Shown here: positions 1-6,012 of the stretch, piece after piece
Layout of the letters: each line of letters begins with the position of its first letter
Position numbering within the stretch: position 1 is the first letter of the stretch
Origin: an uncultured Bacteroidota bacterium
Lineage (GTDB): Bacteria; Bacteroidota; Bacteroidia; 2-12-FULL-35-15
Assembly: GCA_903881065.1 (NCBI GenBank)
Contig: CAIRRW010000061.1
Coordinates: 1 to 12,869 of the forward strand
Reading direction: 5' to 3'
DNA length: 12,869 nt
Position numbers and translations under genes: made by a program
The notes under the pieces: generated by a model
What the model was told of the DNA's origin: nothing
Seen by the model: only the letters and a program-made list of their open reading frames with translations
The model's database searches: none

Positions 1-49
1 AAAGTTTAAAAATTTTTTTGATTATAATTTAAATTAATAATAACAAAAA

Positions 50-84
50 AAAAAGCGACCCGATAAAATTCAGTGTCGCTTTTT
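50..84. terminator. Two-way intrinsic terminator upstream of the GH3 gene
   Basis: A 10-bp perfect stem (50-59 with 75-84, core GCGAC/GTCGC) encloses a 15-base loop. It has an A-run on the left and a T-run on the right, so it could end transcripts from either side. It probably terminates a + strand gene lying left of the window and insulates the GH3 gene that starts at 128. Confidence 0.75.
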
Positions 85-127
85 GTTTCTAACTTTAAAA
101 TCATTGTTGTAAAACAGTTAAATTTAA

Positions 128-1672
128 ATGGCAATATTAGGTACCATATTAAAACGAACTTTTGAAATCAGGGAGAAAATTCCTAAGATTAGAAAAGTAA
201 ATGGCTACAGGCAGCAAGTAAAAGTTTTAAGAAAACTACTTTCTAAAGCTGAGTTTACTGCATTTGGCGAGCATTATAACTTTTCAAAGTTAGTTAATGA
301 AAAAGATGTGGTGACCGCATTTCAAAACACAGTGCGAACTCACGACTACAATGCTATGTTTAAAAAGTGGTGGTATCGCTCTTTACATGGCGAGGCGTTT
401 GTTTGCTGGCCTGGCAAGGTAAAGTATTTCGCATTGAGTTCGGGTACTTCAGAAGCATCTAGTAAACATATCCCGGTAACAATGGATATGTTGAGAGCGA
501 TAAAAAAATCTAACATCCGTCAGATTATTAGACAAGGGCAATTTGATTTACCTAATGAACATTTTCAGAAAGGAATTTTAATGCTTGGTGGCAGCAGCCA
601 TTTAAACTATAATGGAACTTATTTTGAAGGAGATTTAAGTGGAATACAAGTAAAAAACATTCCATTTTATTTCCAGCATTTTTATAAACCCGGAAAAAGA
701 ATTTCAAAGGAAAGAGATTGGGATACAAAACTAGAAGAAATTGTTAAGAGTGCCAGAAATTGGGATATAGGTATTATTGTTGGTGTTCCTGCTTGGGTAC
801 AAATTTTATTTGAAAAAATTATTGCAGAATATAAAGTAAAAAACATTCACGAAATATGGCCAAATTTAGCTCTCTATGTTCATGGTGGAGTTTCGATAGC
901 TCCTTATAAAAAAGGCTTCGAGAAACTTCTTGGAAAACCAATAATGTTTTTTGACACCTACCTCGCTTCTGAGGGTTTCATTGCATATCAGGATAGACAA
1001 GGAACGGACTCCTGCAGAATGGTGCTTGACAATGGAATATTCTTTGAATTTGTTCCTTTCAATGAGAAAAATTTCGATACTGAAGGTACAATAATCGAGT
1101 ATCCTGAAACCTTTCATATTGGCAATGTTCAGGAAGGTGTTGAGTATGCTTTGCTGTTGTCCAACTGTTCTGGGGCATGGCGTTATCTGATTGGTGATGT
1201 AATTAAATTTACTGATTTGTCACGATATGAAATAATCATTACCGGACGTACAAAACATTTCTTGAGTTTATGTGGTGAACATTTATCTCAGGATAATATG
1301 AATCGTGCAATTGAACTGGTATCCTCAGAACTTAATATTAATATTAAAGAATTCACTGTTGCCGGAGTAAATTATGATACATTATTTGCTCATCACTGGT
1401 ACATTGGTACGGACGACAAAGTAGATAAGTCAATATTGCGTAAACGGCTTGATGAAATATTAAAAGACTTAAATGATGATTATCGTGTAGAAAGAAGTGC
1501 CGCATTAAAAGAAGTGATTGTGGAGGTGATGCCCGCAAATGTATTTTATGATTATATGCATAAAATAGGTAAAATTGGTGCGGCATTTAAGTTCCCTCGA
1601 GTATTAAAAAATAAAAAACTAACAGATTGGCAAGAGTATTTAAATGAAACTAAAAATGATCTAAATGTTTAG
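128..1672 (+). CDS. GH3-family acyl-acid amido synthetase
   Basis: A 514-residue protein of the GH3 family, the adenylate-forming enzymes that activate a carboxylic acid with ATP and pass the acyl group to an amino acid. The plant members conjugate auxin or jasmonate; the bacterial substrates are mostly unknown. Visible motifs are the ATP-binding loop SSGTSEASSKHIP (about 104-116), the FDTYLASEGF segment (275-284, matching the YASSE motif), WRYLIGDVI (351-359) and GRTKHFLSLCGEHLS (373-387) leading into the mobile C-terminal domain. Length suits the family and all core motifs are present, so it should be active and cytoplasmic. The start at 128 gives the normal N-terminus; there is no clear ribosome binding site, as is usual in Bacteroidota. 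Its stop overlaps the start of the LysE exporter gene, which suggests the enzyme and exporter work together. The family is certain; the substrate is not. Confidence 0.9.
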   Translation: MAILGTILKRTFEIREKIPKIRKVNGYRQQVKVLRKLLSKAEFTAFGEHYNFSKLVNEKDVVTAFQNTVRTHDYNAMFKKWWYRSLHGEAFVCWPGKVKYFALSSGTSEASSKHIPVTMDMLRAIKKSNIRQIIRQGQFDLPNEHFQKGILMLGGSSHLNYNGTYFEGDLSGIQVKNIPFYFQHFYKPGKRISKERDWDTKLEEIVKSARNWDIGIIVGVPAWVQILFEKIIAEYKVKNIHEIWPNLALYVHGGVSIAPYKKGFEKLLGKPIMFFDTYLASEGFIAYQDRQGTDSCRMVLDNGIFFEFVPFNEKNFDTEGTIIEYPETFHIGNVQEGVEYALLLSNCSGAWRYLIGDVIKFTDLSRYEIIITGRTKHFLSLCGEHLSQDNMNRAIELVSSELNINIKEFTVAGVNYDTLFAHHWYIGTDDKVDKSILRKRLDEILKDLNDDYRVERSAALKEVIVEVMPANVFYDYMHKIGKIGAAFKFPRVLKNKKLTDWQEYLNETKNDLNV

Positions 1673-2303
1673 TCTGATATATCAGGGTTTAATAATTATT
1701 CTTCTTCTGACCTTTTCTTTTGGGCCGGCTTTTTTTTCATTGATCAATATGGGAATAAAACATGGTTACAAACCAGGTTCATTACTTGCTATAGGTATCG
1801 TTTCAAGTGATTTTTTTCTTTGTGTGATGATTTGTTTGTTTGTGCACTTTGGAGCAGTAAACCTTTTACAAGATGAAAAAGCAAAAACATTTTCCGCAAT
1901 AATAGGAGGAATTATTCTTATTGTTTTTGGAGCATTTTATTTCAAAAAACATGTCTCGAAATCAGTTGAATCAATGGATATTGAATATCAGGCACCACAC
2001 CCATCTGTACTTCTACTAAAAGGATTTGTTTTAAATATCTTTAATCCAACAGTTTGGTTCTTATGGTTAGGTAATGTAACCGCAGTAAGTAAATCACTGG
2101 ATTATTCTTTTATTAAGATGATTATTTTCTTTTCAATTGTATTAGGTGCCGTTTTGTTAGTCGAACTTTCAAAAGTTTATCTTGCGGATAAAATAAAACA
2201 TTTCTTAACTGATAAACTAATGACCTTGGTAAATTTTATTACTGGAATTATCCTAATAATTTTCGGTCTCGTATTGATTTATAACCACTATTTTTCAAAG
2301 TGA
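1665..2303 (+). CDS. LysE-family amino-acid exporter
   Basis: A 212-residue inner-membrane protein with about six hydrophobic segments (roughly 4-24, 40-62, 78-93, 117-137, 150-170, 189-207). The pattern fits the LysE/RhtB translocators, which export amino acids or derivatives by proton exchange. Family signs are the N-terminal FSFGPAFFSLINMGIKHGY region (17-35) and the conserved NPTVWFLWLG turn (127-136). The ATG at 1665 lies inside the end of the GH3 gene, an 8-base overlap that predicts translational coupling. A strong terminator follows at 2316-2357. Family assignment is good. The substrate is inferred only from the neighbour: an amino acid or an acyl-amino acid made by the GH3 enzyme. 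Confidence 0.85.
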   Translation: MFSLIYQGLIIILLLTFSFGPAFFSLINMGIKHGYKPGSLLAIGIVSSDFFLCVMICLFVHFGAVNLLQDEKAKTFSAIIGGIILIVFGAFYFKKHVSKSVESMDIEYQAPHPSVLLLKGFVLNIFNPTVWFLWLGNVTAVSKSLDYSFIKMIIFFSIVLGAVLLVELSKVYLADKIKHFLTDKLMTLVNFITGIILIIFGLVLIYNHYFSK

Positions 2304-2315
2304 AATGTTAATCAA

Positions 2316-2357
2316 AAAAAGAAGGGCGAATCATAATTATGACTCGCCCTTCTTTTT
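2316..2357. terminator. Two-way terminator between lysE-like and siaC-like genes
   Basis: A 14-bp perfect stem (2316-2329 with 2344-2357, core GAAGGGCGA/TCGCCCTTC) encloses a 14-base loop that holds a further palindrome. A-tract and T-tract flanks let it work on both strands. It sits exactly between two convergent operons. Confidence 0.9.
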
Positions 2358-2374
2358 GAAAAATTTTAAATTCT

Positions 2375-2755
2375 TTATTCTGCTACTTGCACCATTTTGA
2401 ATGGAACGTTGATAATTGCCTGATAATCTTCGCCTGCTTCTAACATATCTTCATCATCCTCTTCGTAGTACCAATTAATGGTTACTTGACTTCCTCCTTT
2501 ATTTATAGCTTCTAATTTTTTGAAAACATCAAGAATACATTTTGATGAACTTGTATTAAAATATTCCAACTGAATATTTACGTTAGTAATACTTTGCGGT
2601 TTTGTTGAATACTTCTCCAGCCAATCTACCAATGGTTTATAAAACTCAATTGAGTTTTCTGGAATAGAACGCCCTTTAATTTCTAAAAAACCTTTACCTG
2701 TGTCAAAGGTAATGGTTGGAGTTTTTGGTGTTCCTTCTATTGATATTTTTTCCAT
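2375..2755 (-). CDS. siaC: SiaC-family regulatory phosphoprotein (DUF1987)
   Basis: A 126-residue protein of the SiaC family. In Pseudomonas aeruginosa, SiaC is phosphorylated by the kinase SiaB and dephosphorylated by SiaA, and the unphosphorylated form activates the diguanylate cyclase SiaD. Visible family features are the N-terminal IEGTPKTPTITFD, the FYKPLVDWLEKY helix (39-50), LEYFNTSSSK (63-72) and the ITINWYYEEDDEDM-like acidic stretch near 91-105. T68 in FNTSSSK falls at the position of the threonine phosphorylated in P. aeruginosa SiaC. The gene starts 15 bases after the siaB-like gene and is surely co-transcribed with it. No SiaA phosphatase or SiaD cyclase is present in the window, so the downstream target here is unknown. 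Confidence 0.87.
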   Translation of the reverse strand: MEKISIEGTPKTPTITFDTGKGFLEIKGRSIPENSIEFYKPLVDWLEKYSTKPQSITNVNIQLEYFNTSSSKCILDVFKKLEAINKGGSQVTINWYYEEDDEDMLEAGEDYQAIINVPFKMVQVAE

Positions 2756-2770
2756 AATTTTTTTGTGTTT

Positions 2771-3316
2771 TTATTGAGATATTTTAATATTTAAGCTAAA
2801 AAAAGAATATTTATCATCAACTGGAGAAAAATTGAAGTTTAGTTTTTGTCCTGTTTTACGAGCTATATCAATCATTCCTAATCCACCTCCACCTTTTGAT
2901 GACATTTCCCCATTACTAAGAACTAATTTATAGTATTCCTTTAATTCTTCCTTTGAAAGTAAGTTAATGTCTTCCAAACGCTTTTTTAATGCTTCGATAC
3001 TTGAATTTTTTATATAATTTCCTGTAATAATATTATACTGGCTTTCTATCTTACCAATCATAAAAATTGCTGAACGTATCTTCTCATCCTGATCAGTAGA
3101 TACTTCATCCAAATGATGATAAAGGTTTTGCAAACATTCAACTAGAACGTTATAGACTTTCTTTTTTATTTTAGGTTCTTCTTGGAGATTATCCAATTTA
3201 GATTCCATTATTTGAAGAACTGATGTAAGTAATTCAGAAGTGATATCACCTTTAAAAGAAAGCATAATATTATTACGCTCCATTTTATCGTAGAAATCAT
3301 ATATGTTTAACATCAT
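2771..3316 (-). CDS. siaB: SiaB-family protein kinase
   Basis: A 181-residue protein of the SiaB family, a GHKL-type (anti-sigma-factor-like) ATPase that phosphorylates SiaC. The ATP-binding N-box is visible as NVLVECLQNLYHH (56-68), and the glycine-rich lid as SSKGGGGLGMIDIARKTG (139-156). The C-terminal strands FNFSP...SFFSLNIKI complete the fold. Two ATG codons are adjacent at the start; either is possible. It is the first gene of a two-gene unit with the SiaC-like gene, and a TATATTTG promoter element lies about 50 bases upstream. The kinase role is taken from the P. aeruginosa SiaB family and has not been shown for this protein. Confidence 0.85.
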   Translation of the reverse strand: MMLNIYDFYDKMERNNIMLSFKGDITSELLTSVLQIMESKLDNLQEEPKIKKKVYNVLVECLQNLYHHLDEVSTDQDEKIRSAIFMIGKIESQYNIITGNYIKNSSIEALKKRLEDINLLSKEELKEYYKLVLSNGEMSSKGGGGLGMIDIARKTGQKLNFNFSPVDDKYSFFSLNIKISQ

Positions 3317-3367
3317 AATACCCTAATTAGATTCTTCAAAAACGATTAACTCTAGTATTTAATTCAG

Positions 3368-3375
3368 CAAATATA
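3368..3375 (-). promoter_or_regulatory. Putative -7 promoter element for siaBC
   Basis: TATATTTG on the - strand matches the Bacteroidota -7 consensus TAnnTTTG. It lies 52 bases upstream of the siaB-like ATG. No clear TTG/TTTG -33 element was found at the expected spacing, so this rests on the -7 match alone. Confidence 0.45.
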
Positions 3376-3414
3376 TAAATAAGTTTAACTTAAAAACTGT
3401 TTTTTAACAATTAA

Positions 3415-4230
3415 TTAATTTAGGCTAAAGGTGAAAGTATTTCCATTTATCACAAGCGAAACCTTATTATCACATATTCCATTGCCAAAATCCACAGCTC
3501 TTACACTTAATCCAGCCGGAGTTAAATCGAAACTTCCTGATTCAATCCATGCACACGAAGTCCTTTTTACTAATGGTGACTTAATATTTACTGTGTATGT
3601 CAATCCATTTCTATCAGTACCGGATGAACTACCAGAAGTTGAGTAAACATCATCATTAACATTGGTTAATGTTGAGTACCCTCCTGTTTGAGTTACACTT
3701 TGGGAAGCACTCCAAATTAAAGAATAATTAGTTGAAACGCATTTACCACCAATAATTGAGTAAGTAAATGAAATTGAGTCGTTGTGTTTAATTGAGATAC
3801 TGTCTGCGGAATAAGTTAAATAAGATGATCCACCGTCGTTAGAAACAGCATAACCAATTAATTGTACTTTGGCTGCCGCATTAGAAGTATGCCATAAAGC
3901 ATCAAATGTTGCTTTTATTACTCCTTTTCGTAGACGGCTATCTCCATTCATAGTATCTGCAATGCCTGAAGTGCCGTAATCAATTGTAATTATTCTATTA
4001 ATAGTATCAGTAGTAATTGTAGGACCAGCGGTTTGAACACTTTTTATTTTATATGTATTTCTTGCCAAAAAATTTACTAACTGAATTCTGCTGTTAAATT
4101 CGCTTTCACATATTGTATTATCTACGGACGATTGTGTTTCAGTATCTGGTGTTTCTTTTTTACATGAATTAAATGTTAATGAAATAATGCTTGTTAAGCA
4201 AATCATAAATGTGAACAATGTTCGTCTCAT
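3415..4230 (-). CDS. Putative secreted lipoprotein of unknown function
   Basis: A 271-residue protein that I do not recognise. Residues 1-22 form a signal peptide with a charged start and a hydrophobic core, ending in FNSC; C23 followed by KK is a plausible though non-ideal lipobox, so the product is probably an outer-membrane or surface lipoprotein. The mature part is rich in Ser, Thr, Asn and Gly and has the alternating pattern of a beta-sandwich. Noticeable segments are ITIDYG...GDSRLRKGVIKATF (about 81-109) and CAWIESGSFDLTPAGLSVRAVDFG (226-249), each reminiscent of a strand-turn-strand unit, with further cysteines at 41, 164, 226 and 253. It stands alone, with its own promoter at 4263-4291, between siaBC and the divergent SCO operon. 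A structural or adhesive role is a guess. Confidence 0.75.
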   Translation of the reverse strand: MRRTLFTFMICLTSIISLTFNSCKKETPDTETQSSVDNTICESEFNSRIQLVNFLARNTYKIKSVQTAGPTITTDTINRIITIDYGTSGIADTMNGDSRLRKGVIKATFDALWHTSNAAAKVQLIGYAVSNDGGSSYLTYSADSISIKHNDSISFTYSIIGGKCVSTNYSLIWSASQSVTQTGGYSTLTNVNDDVYSTSGSSSGTDRNGLTYTVNIKSPLVKRTSCAWIESGSFDLTPAGLSVRAVDFGNGICDNKVSLVINGNTFTFSLN

Positions 4231-4262
4231 ATTTTAGTATATAGTTTTTATGTTAACAAGCG

Positions 4263-4291
4263 CAAATTTAGTAATTAATACAATATCCAAA
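4263..4291 (-). promoter_or_regulatory. Promoter of the lipoprotein gene
   Basis: On the - strand TTTG (4291-4288), a 17-base spacer and TAAATTTG (4270-4263) form a good Bacteroidota promoter. It ends 33 bases upstream of the lipoprotein ATG. It is the most complete promoter seen in the window. Confidence 0.65.
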
Positions 4292-4378
4292 AATAAACTT
4301 TCGTTGAACTCAATACTACCTACAAAATCAATTTGATTTTATTCCATCACAAAACAACTTATCAACTACTATTGTTTG

Positions 4379-4386
4379 TATTTTTG
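4379..4386 (+). promoter_or_regulatory. Putative -7 promoter element for the SCO1 operon
   Basis: TATTTTTG matches TAnnTTTG and ends 20 bases before the GTG at 4407, which predicts a very short leader. The region 4231-4406 between divergent genes therefore carries back-to-back promoters and no other gene. Confidence 0.5.
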
Positions 4387-4406
4387 CGCCTCCTTAAAAA
4401 CAACCA

Positions 4407-5084
4407 GTGGCAAAGAAAATAATTATCCTTCTATTTTTACTGACATTTCCTTCAGTACTTTATGTAATCCTTAGCACAGGTAAAACTCATTTTATCCATC
4501 TTCAATTTTATGGTGAAAAAAAATTAGCTCCCAATGTGAAGGACACTATATACCAAACTATTGCTCCCTTCAAACTTATTAATCAGGATGGAGAAACAAT
4601 TACCAACAATACTTTTGACCATAAAATTTATGTTGCTTCTTATTTCTTTTCAGATTGTAATTCCATTGTTTGTCAGAAAATAACTACTGAATTATTGCGT
4701 GTTCAGGAAAAATTTATGTACATAAGCGATAATGTCAAAATACTTTCGCATACCATGAAACCTGAACAGGATTCTGTTTCCCAATTAAAAAAGTTCTCGA
4801 CTCTAGTACATTCCGATTGCAAAATGTGGAACTTTGTTACAGGTGATAAAAAACAATTGGCTGATTTAGCTAAGGATAATTATATGTTATTTACTTCTAA
4901 GCCAAATGGAAAACCAAATGATTCCTTAATTCATAATGAACGACTGGTATTGATAGATAAGGAAAAACACATCCGTGGGTTTTATGACGGCTCCAATATT
5001 AAAGAAGTAAATAATTTATTGGATGACATTAAAGTTCTACTTGCAGAATATTACATAATTGAAAACGAAAAAAAGAAAAAATAA
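4407..5084 (+). CDS. SCO1/SenC-family copper chaperone-like protein
   Basis: A 225-residue protein with an N-terminal membrane anchor (about 4-23) and a thioredoxin-like periplasmic domain of the SCO1/SenC family. Family members deliver copper to the CuA site of cytochrome c oxidase. Visible features are the YVASYFFSDCNSIVCQKIT active-site region (75-93; C84 and C89), ILSHTMKPEQDS (112-123) and a histidine (H176) before RLVLIDKEKHIRGFYDG, where SCO proteins carry their third copper ligand. The cysteines are CX4C, not the usual CX3C, a one-residue expansion that is clear in the DNA (codons TGT AAT TCC ATT GTT TGT). The start is the GTG at 4407, since no ATG upstream is in frame before the promoter. 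It leads an operon with DUF420, which supports a role in oxidase assembly. Confidence 0.82.
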   Translation: MAKKIIILLFLLTFPSVLYVILSTGKTHFIHLQFYGEKKLAPNVKDTIYQTIAPFKLINQDGETITNNTFDHKIYVASYFFSDCNSIVCQKITTELLRVQEKFMYISDNVKILSHTMKPEQDSVSQLKKFSTLVHSDCKMWNFVTGDKKQLADLAKDNYMLFTSKPNGKPNDSLIHNERLVLIDKEKHIRGFYDGSNIKEVNNLLDDIKVLLAEYYIIENEKKKK

Positions 5085-5085
5085 T

Positions 5086-5637
5086 ATGAACGACAAATTA
5101 GTTTTCCGAATAATACTAGGTGTTTCCATCTTCGTATTTATTGCTGTAATAATTTTAAACAAAAAAATATTGCCAGTTCCTGATGTTATTCCTGACTTCG
5201 TTTTCCGTTTACCAAAGCTGAATGCAATGCTTAATGGAATTTGCAGTTTACTTTTATTATTGTCATTATATATGGTAAGGCAGAATCTAATCGCAATTCA
5301 TAAAAAACTAAACATTATAACCTTTTGTCTTTCATCAGCATTTCTGGTTTCATATATTATATACCATTGGATGGCAAAGGAGACAACATTTCCAATGGAT
5401 AATTCATTACGTCCATTATATTTAGCCATCCTTATTTCACATATAATATTGGCAGCAGTAGTATTGCCACTCATATTATTATCGTTTTATTATGGCCTTA
5501 AAACACAGCAAGAGGGTGGTAATTTGTACATCAGCAAACATAGAAAATTAACTCGTTGGAGTTTTCCTATCTGGTTATATGTTACCATTACAGGAGTTGT
5601 GGTTTATCGGATGATTTCTCCATATTATACATTTTAA
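5086..5637 (+). CDS. DUF420 (CtaM-like) membrane protein
   Basis: A 183-residue integral membrane protein with five hydrophobic segments (about 7-25, 45-63, 78-95, 112-135, 160-178). It carries the conserved DUF420 histidines H72 (AIHKKLN), H94 (YHW), H119 (ISHIILA) and H152 (KHRKLTRWSFPIWLYV). DUF420 proteins such as CtaM in Gram-positive bacteria are needed to mature heme-copper oxidases. I chose the ATG at 5086, one base after the SCO stop; an upstream in-frame TTG at 5059 would overlap the SCO gene and add a nine-residue basic tail with no family support. The tight spacing indicates one operon with the SCO gene. The oxidase subunit genes are not in the window. Confidence 0.88.
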   Translation: MNDKLVFRIILGVSIFVFIAVIILNKKILPVPDVIPDFVFRLPKLNAMLNGICSLLLLLSLYMVRQNLIAIHKKLNIITFCLSSAFLVSYIIYHWMAKETTFPMDNSLRPLYLAILISHIILAAVVLPLILLSFYYGLKTQQEGGNLYISKHRKLTRWSFPIWLYVTITGVVVYRMISPYYTF

Positions 5638-5657
5638 TTGTTATTTCGCATAAAATA

Positions 5658-5939
5658 ATGACTACCAGAAAAATCATATTCTCTATTTCGTTCATAGCTT
5701 TTGTTGCCATAAATAATGTCAATTCTTTTGCTCAATGCGCCATGTGTCGCACATCGGTAGAGAGTGATTTAAAGTCGGGAGGCGGTTCAATTGGCACCAA
5801 CTTAAATACTGGTATTATTTATTTAATGCTGATACCTTATCTGGTTTTAATGACTGGTGCCTATTTCTTTTTCCGTAAACAAATAAATGCGAAGGTTAAG
5901 GAATGGAAGAATAAAAAATTCCCTGTAAAACAAGCTTAG
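5658..5939 (+). CDS. Small CxxC-bearing membrane protein of the SCO/DUF420 operon
   Basis: A 93-residue protein with a signal peptide (about 1-25, ending NSFAQ), a QCAMCR motif directly after it (C27, C30), one strong transmembrane segment (about 53-72, IIYLMLIPYLVLMTGAYFFF) and a basic C-terminal tail. The layout puts the cysteine pair on the periplasmic side. The CxxC is not followed by His, so it is not a c-type heme site; metal or thiol chemistry is more likely. It follows the DUF420 gene by 20 bases and precedes the operon terminator. From memory, similar small proteins accompany DUF420 in Bacteroidota, but I know no characterised function. The ATG at 5658 is preferred because a longer reading frame overlapping DUF420 would lose the signal peptide. 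Confidence 0.78.
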   Translation: MTTRKIIFSISFIAFVAINNVNSFAQCAMCRTSVESDLKSGGGSIGTNLNTGIIYLMLIPYLVLMTGAYFFFRKQINAKVKEWKNKKFPVKQA

Positions 5940-5956
5940 CAAAGAATAACCTAAAA

Positions 5957-5994
5957 CAAAAAATCCCTGCAATGATTATTGCAGGGATTTTTTG
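5957..5994. terminator. Two-way terminator between SCO operon and PPIase gene
   Basis: A 17-bp perfect stem (5957-5973 with 5978-5994, core TCCCTGCAAT/ATTGCAGGGA) has a GATT loop and A/T tracts on both sides. It is one of the strongest terminators in the window and serves the convergent transcripts. Confidence 0.93.
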
Positions 5995-6012
5995 TTTAAT
6001 AATGACTTTTTC

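Noticed and set aside
85..97. TAACTTTA as a GH3 promoter
   Set aside because: It lacks the final G of TAnnTTTG and has no -33 element at a sensible distance.
3390..3407. Hairpin after the lipoprotein gene as a terminator
   Set aside because: The stem is 7 bp of A-T pairs only, which is too weak to call, and it overlaps the siaB promoter region.
5059..5085. TTG start nine codons upstream for DUF420
   Set aside because: It would sit inside the SCO gene and add only a basic tail; the ATG at 5086 follows the SCO stop directly.
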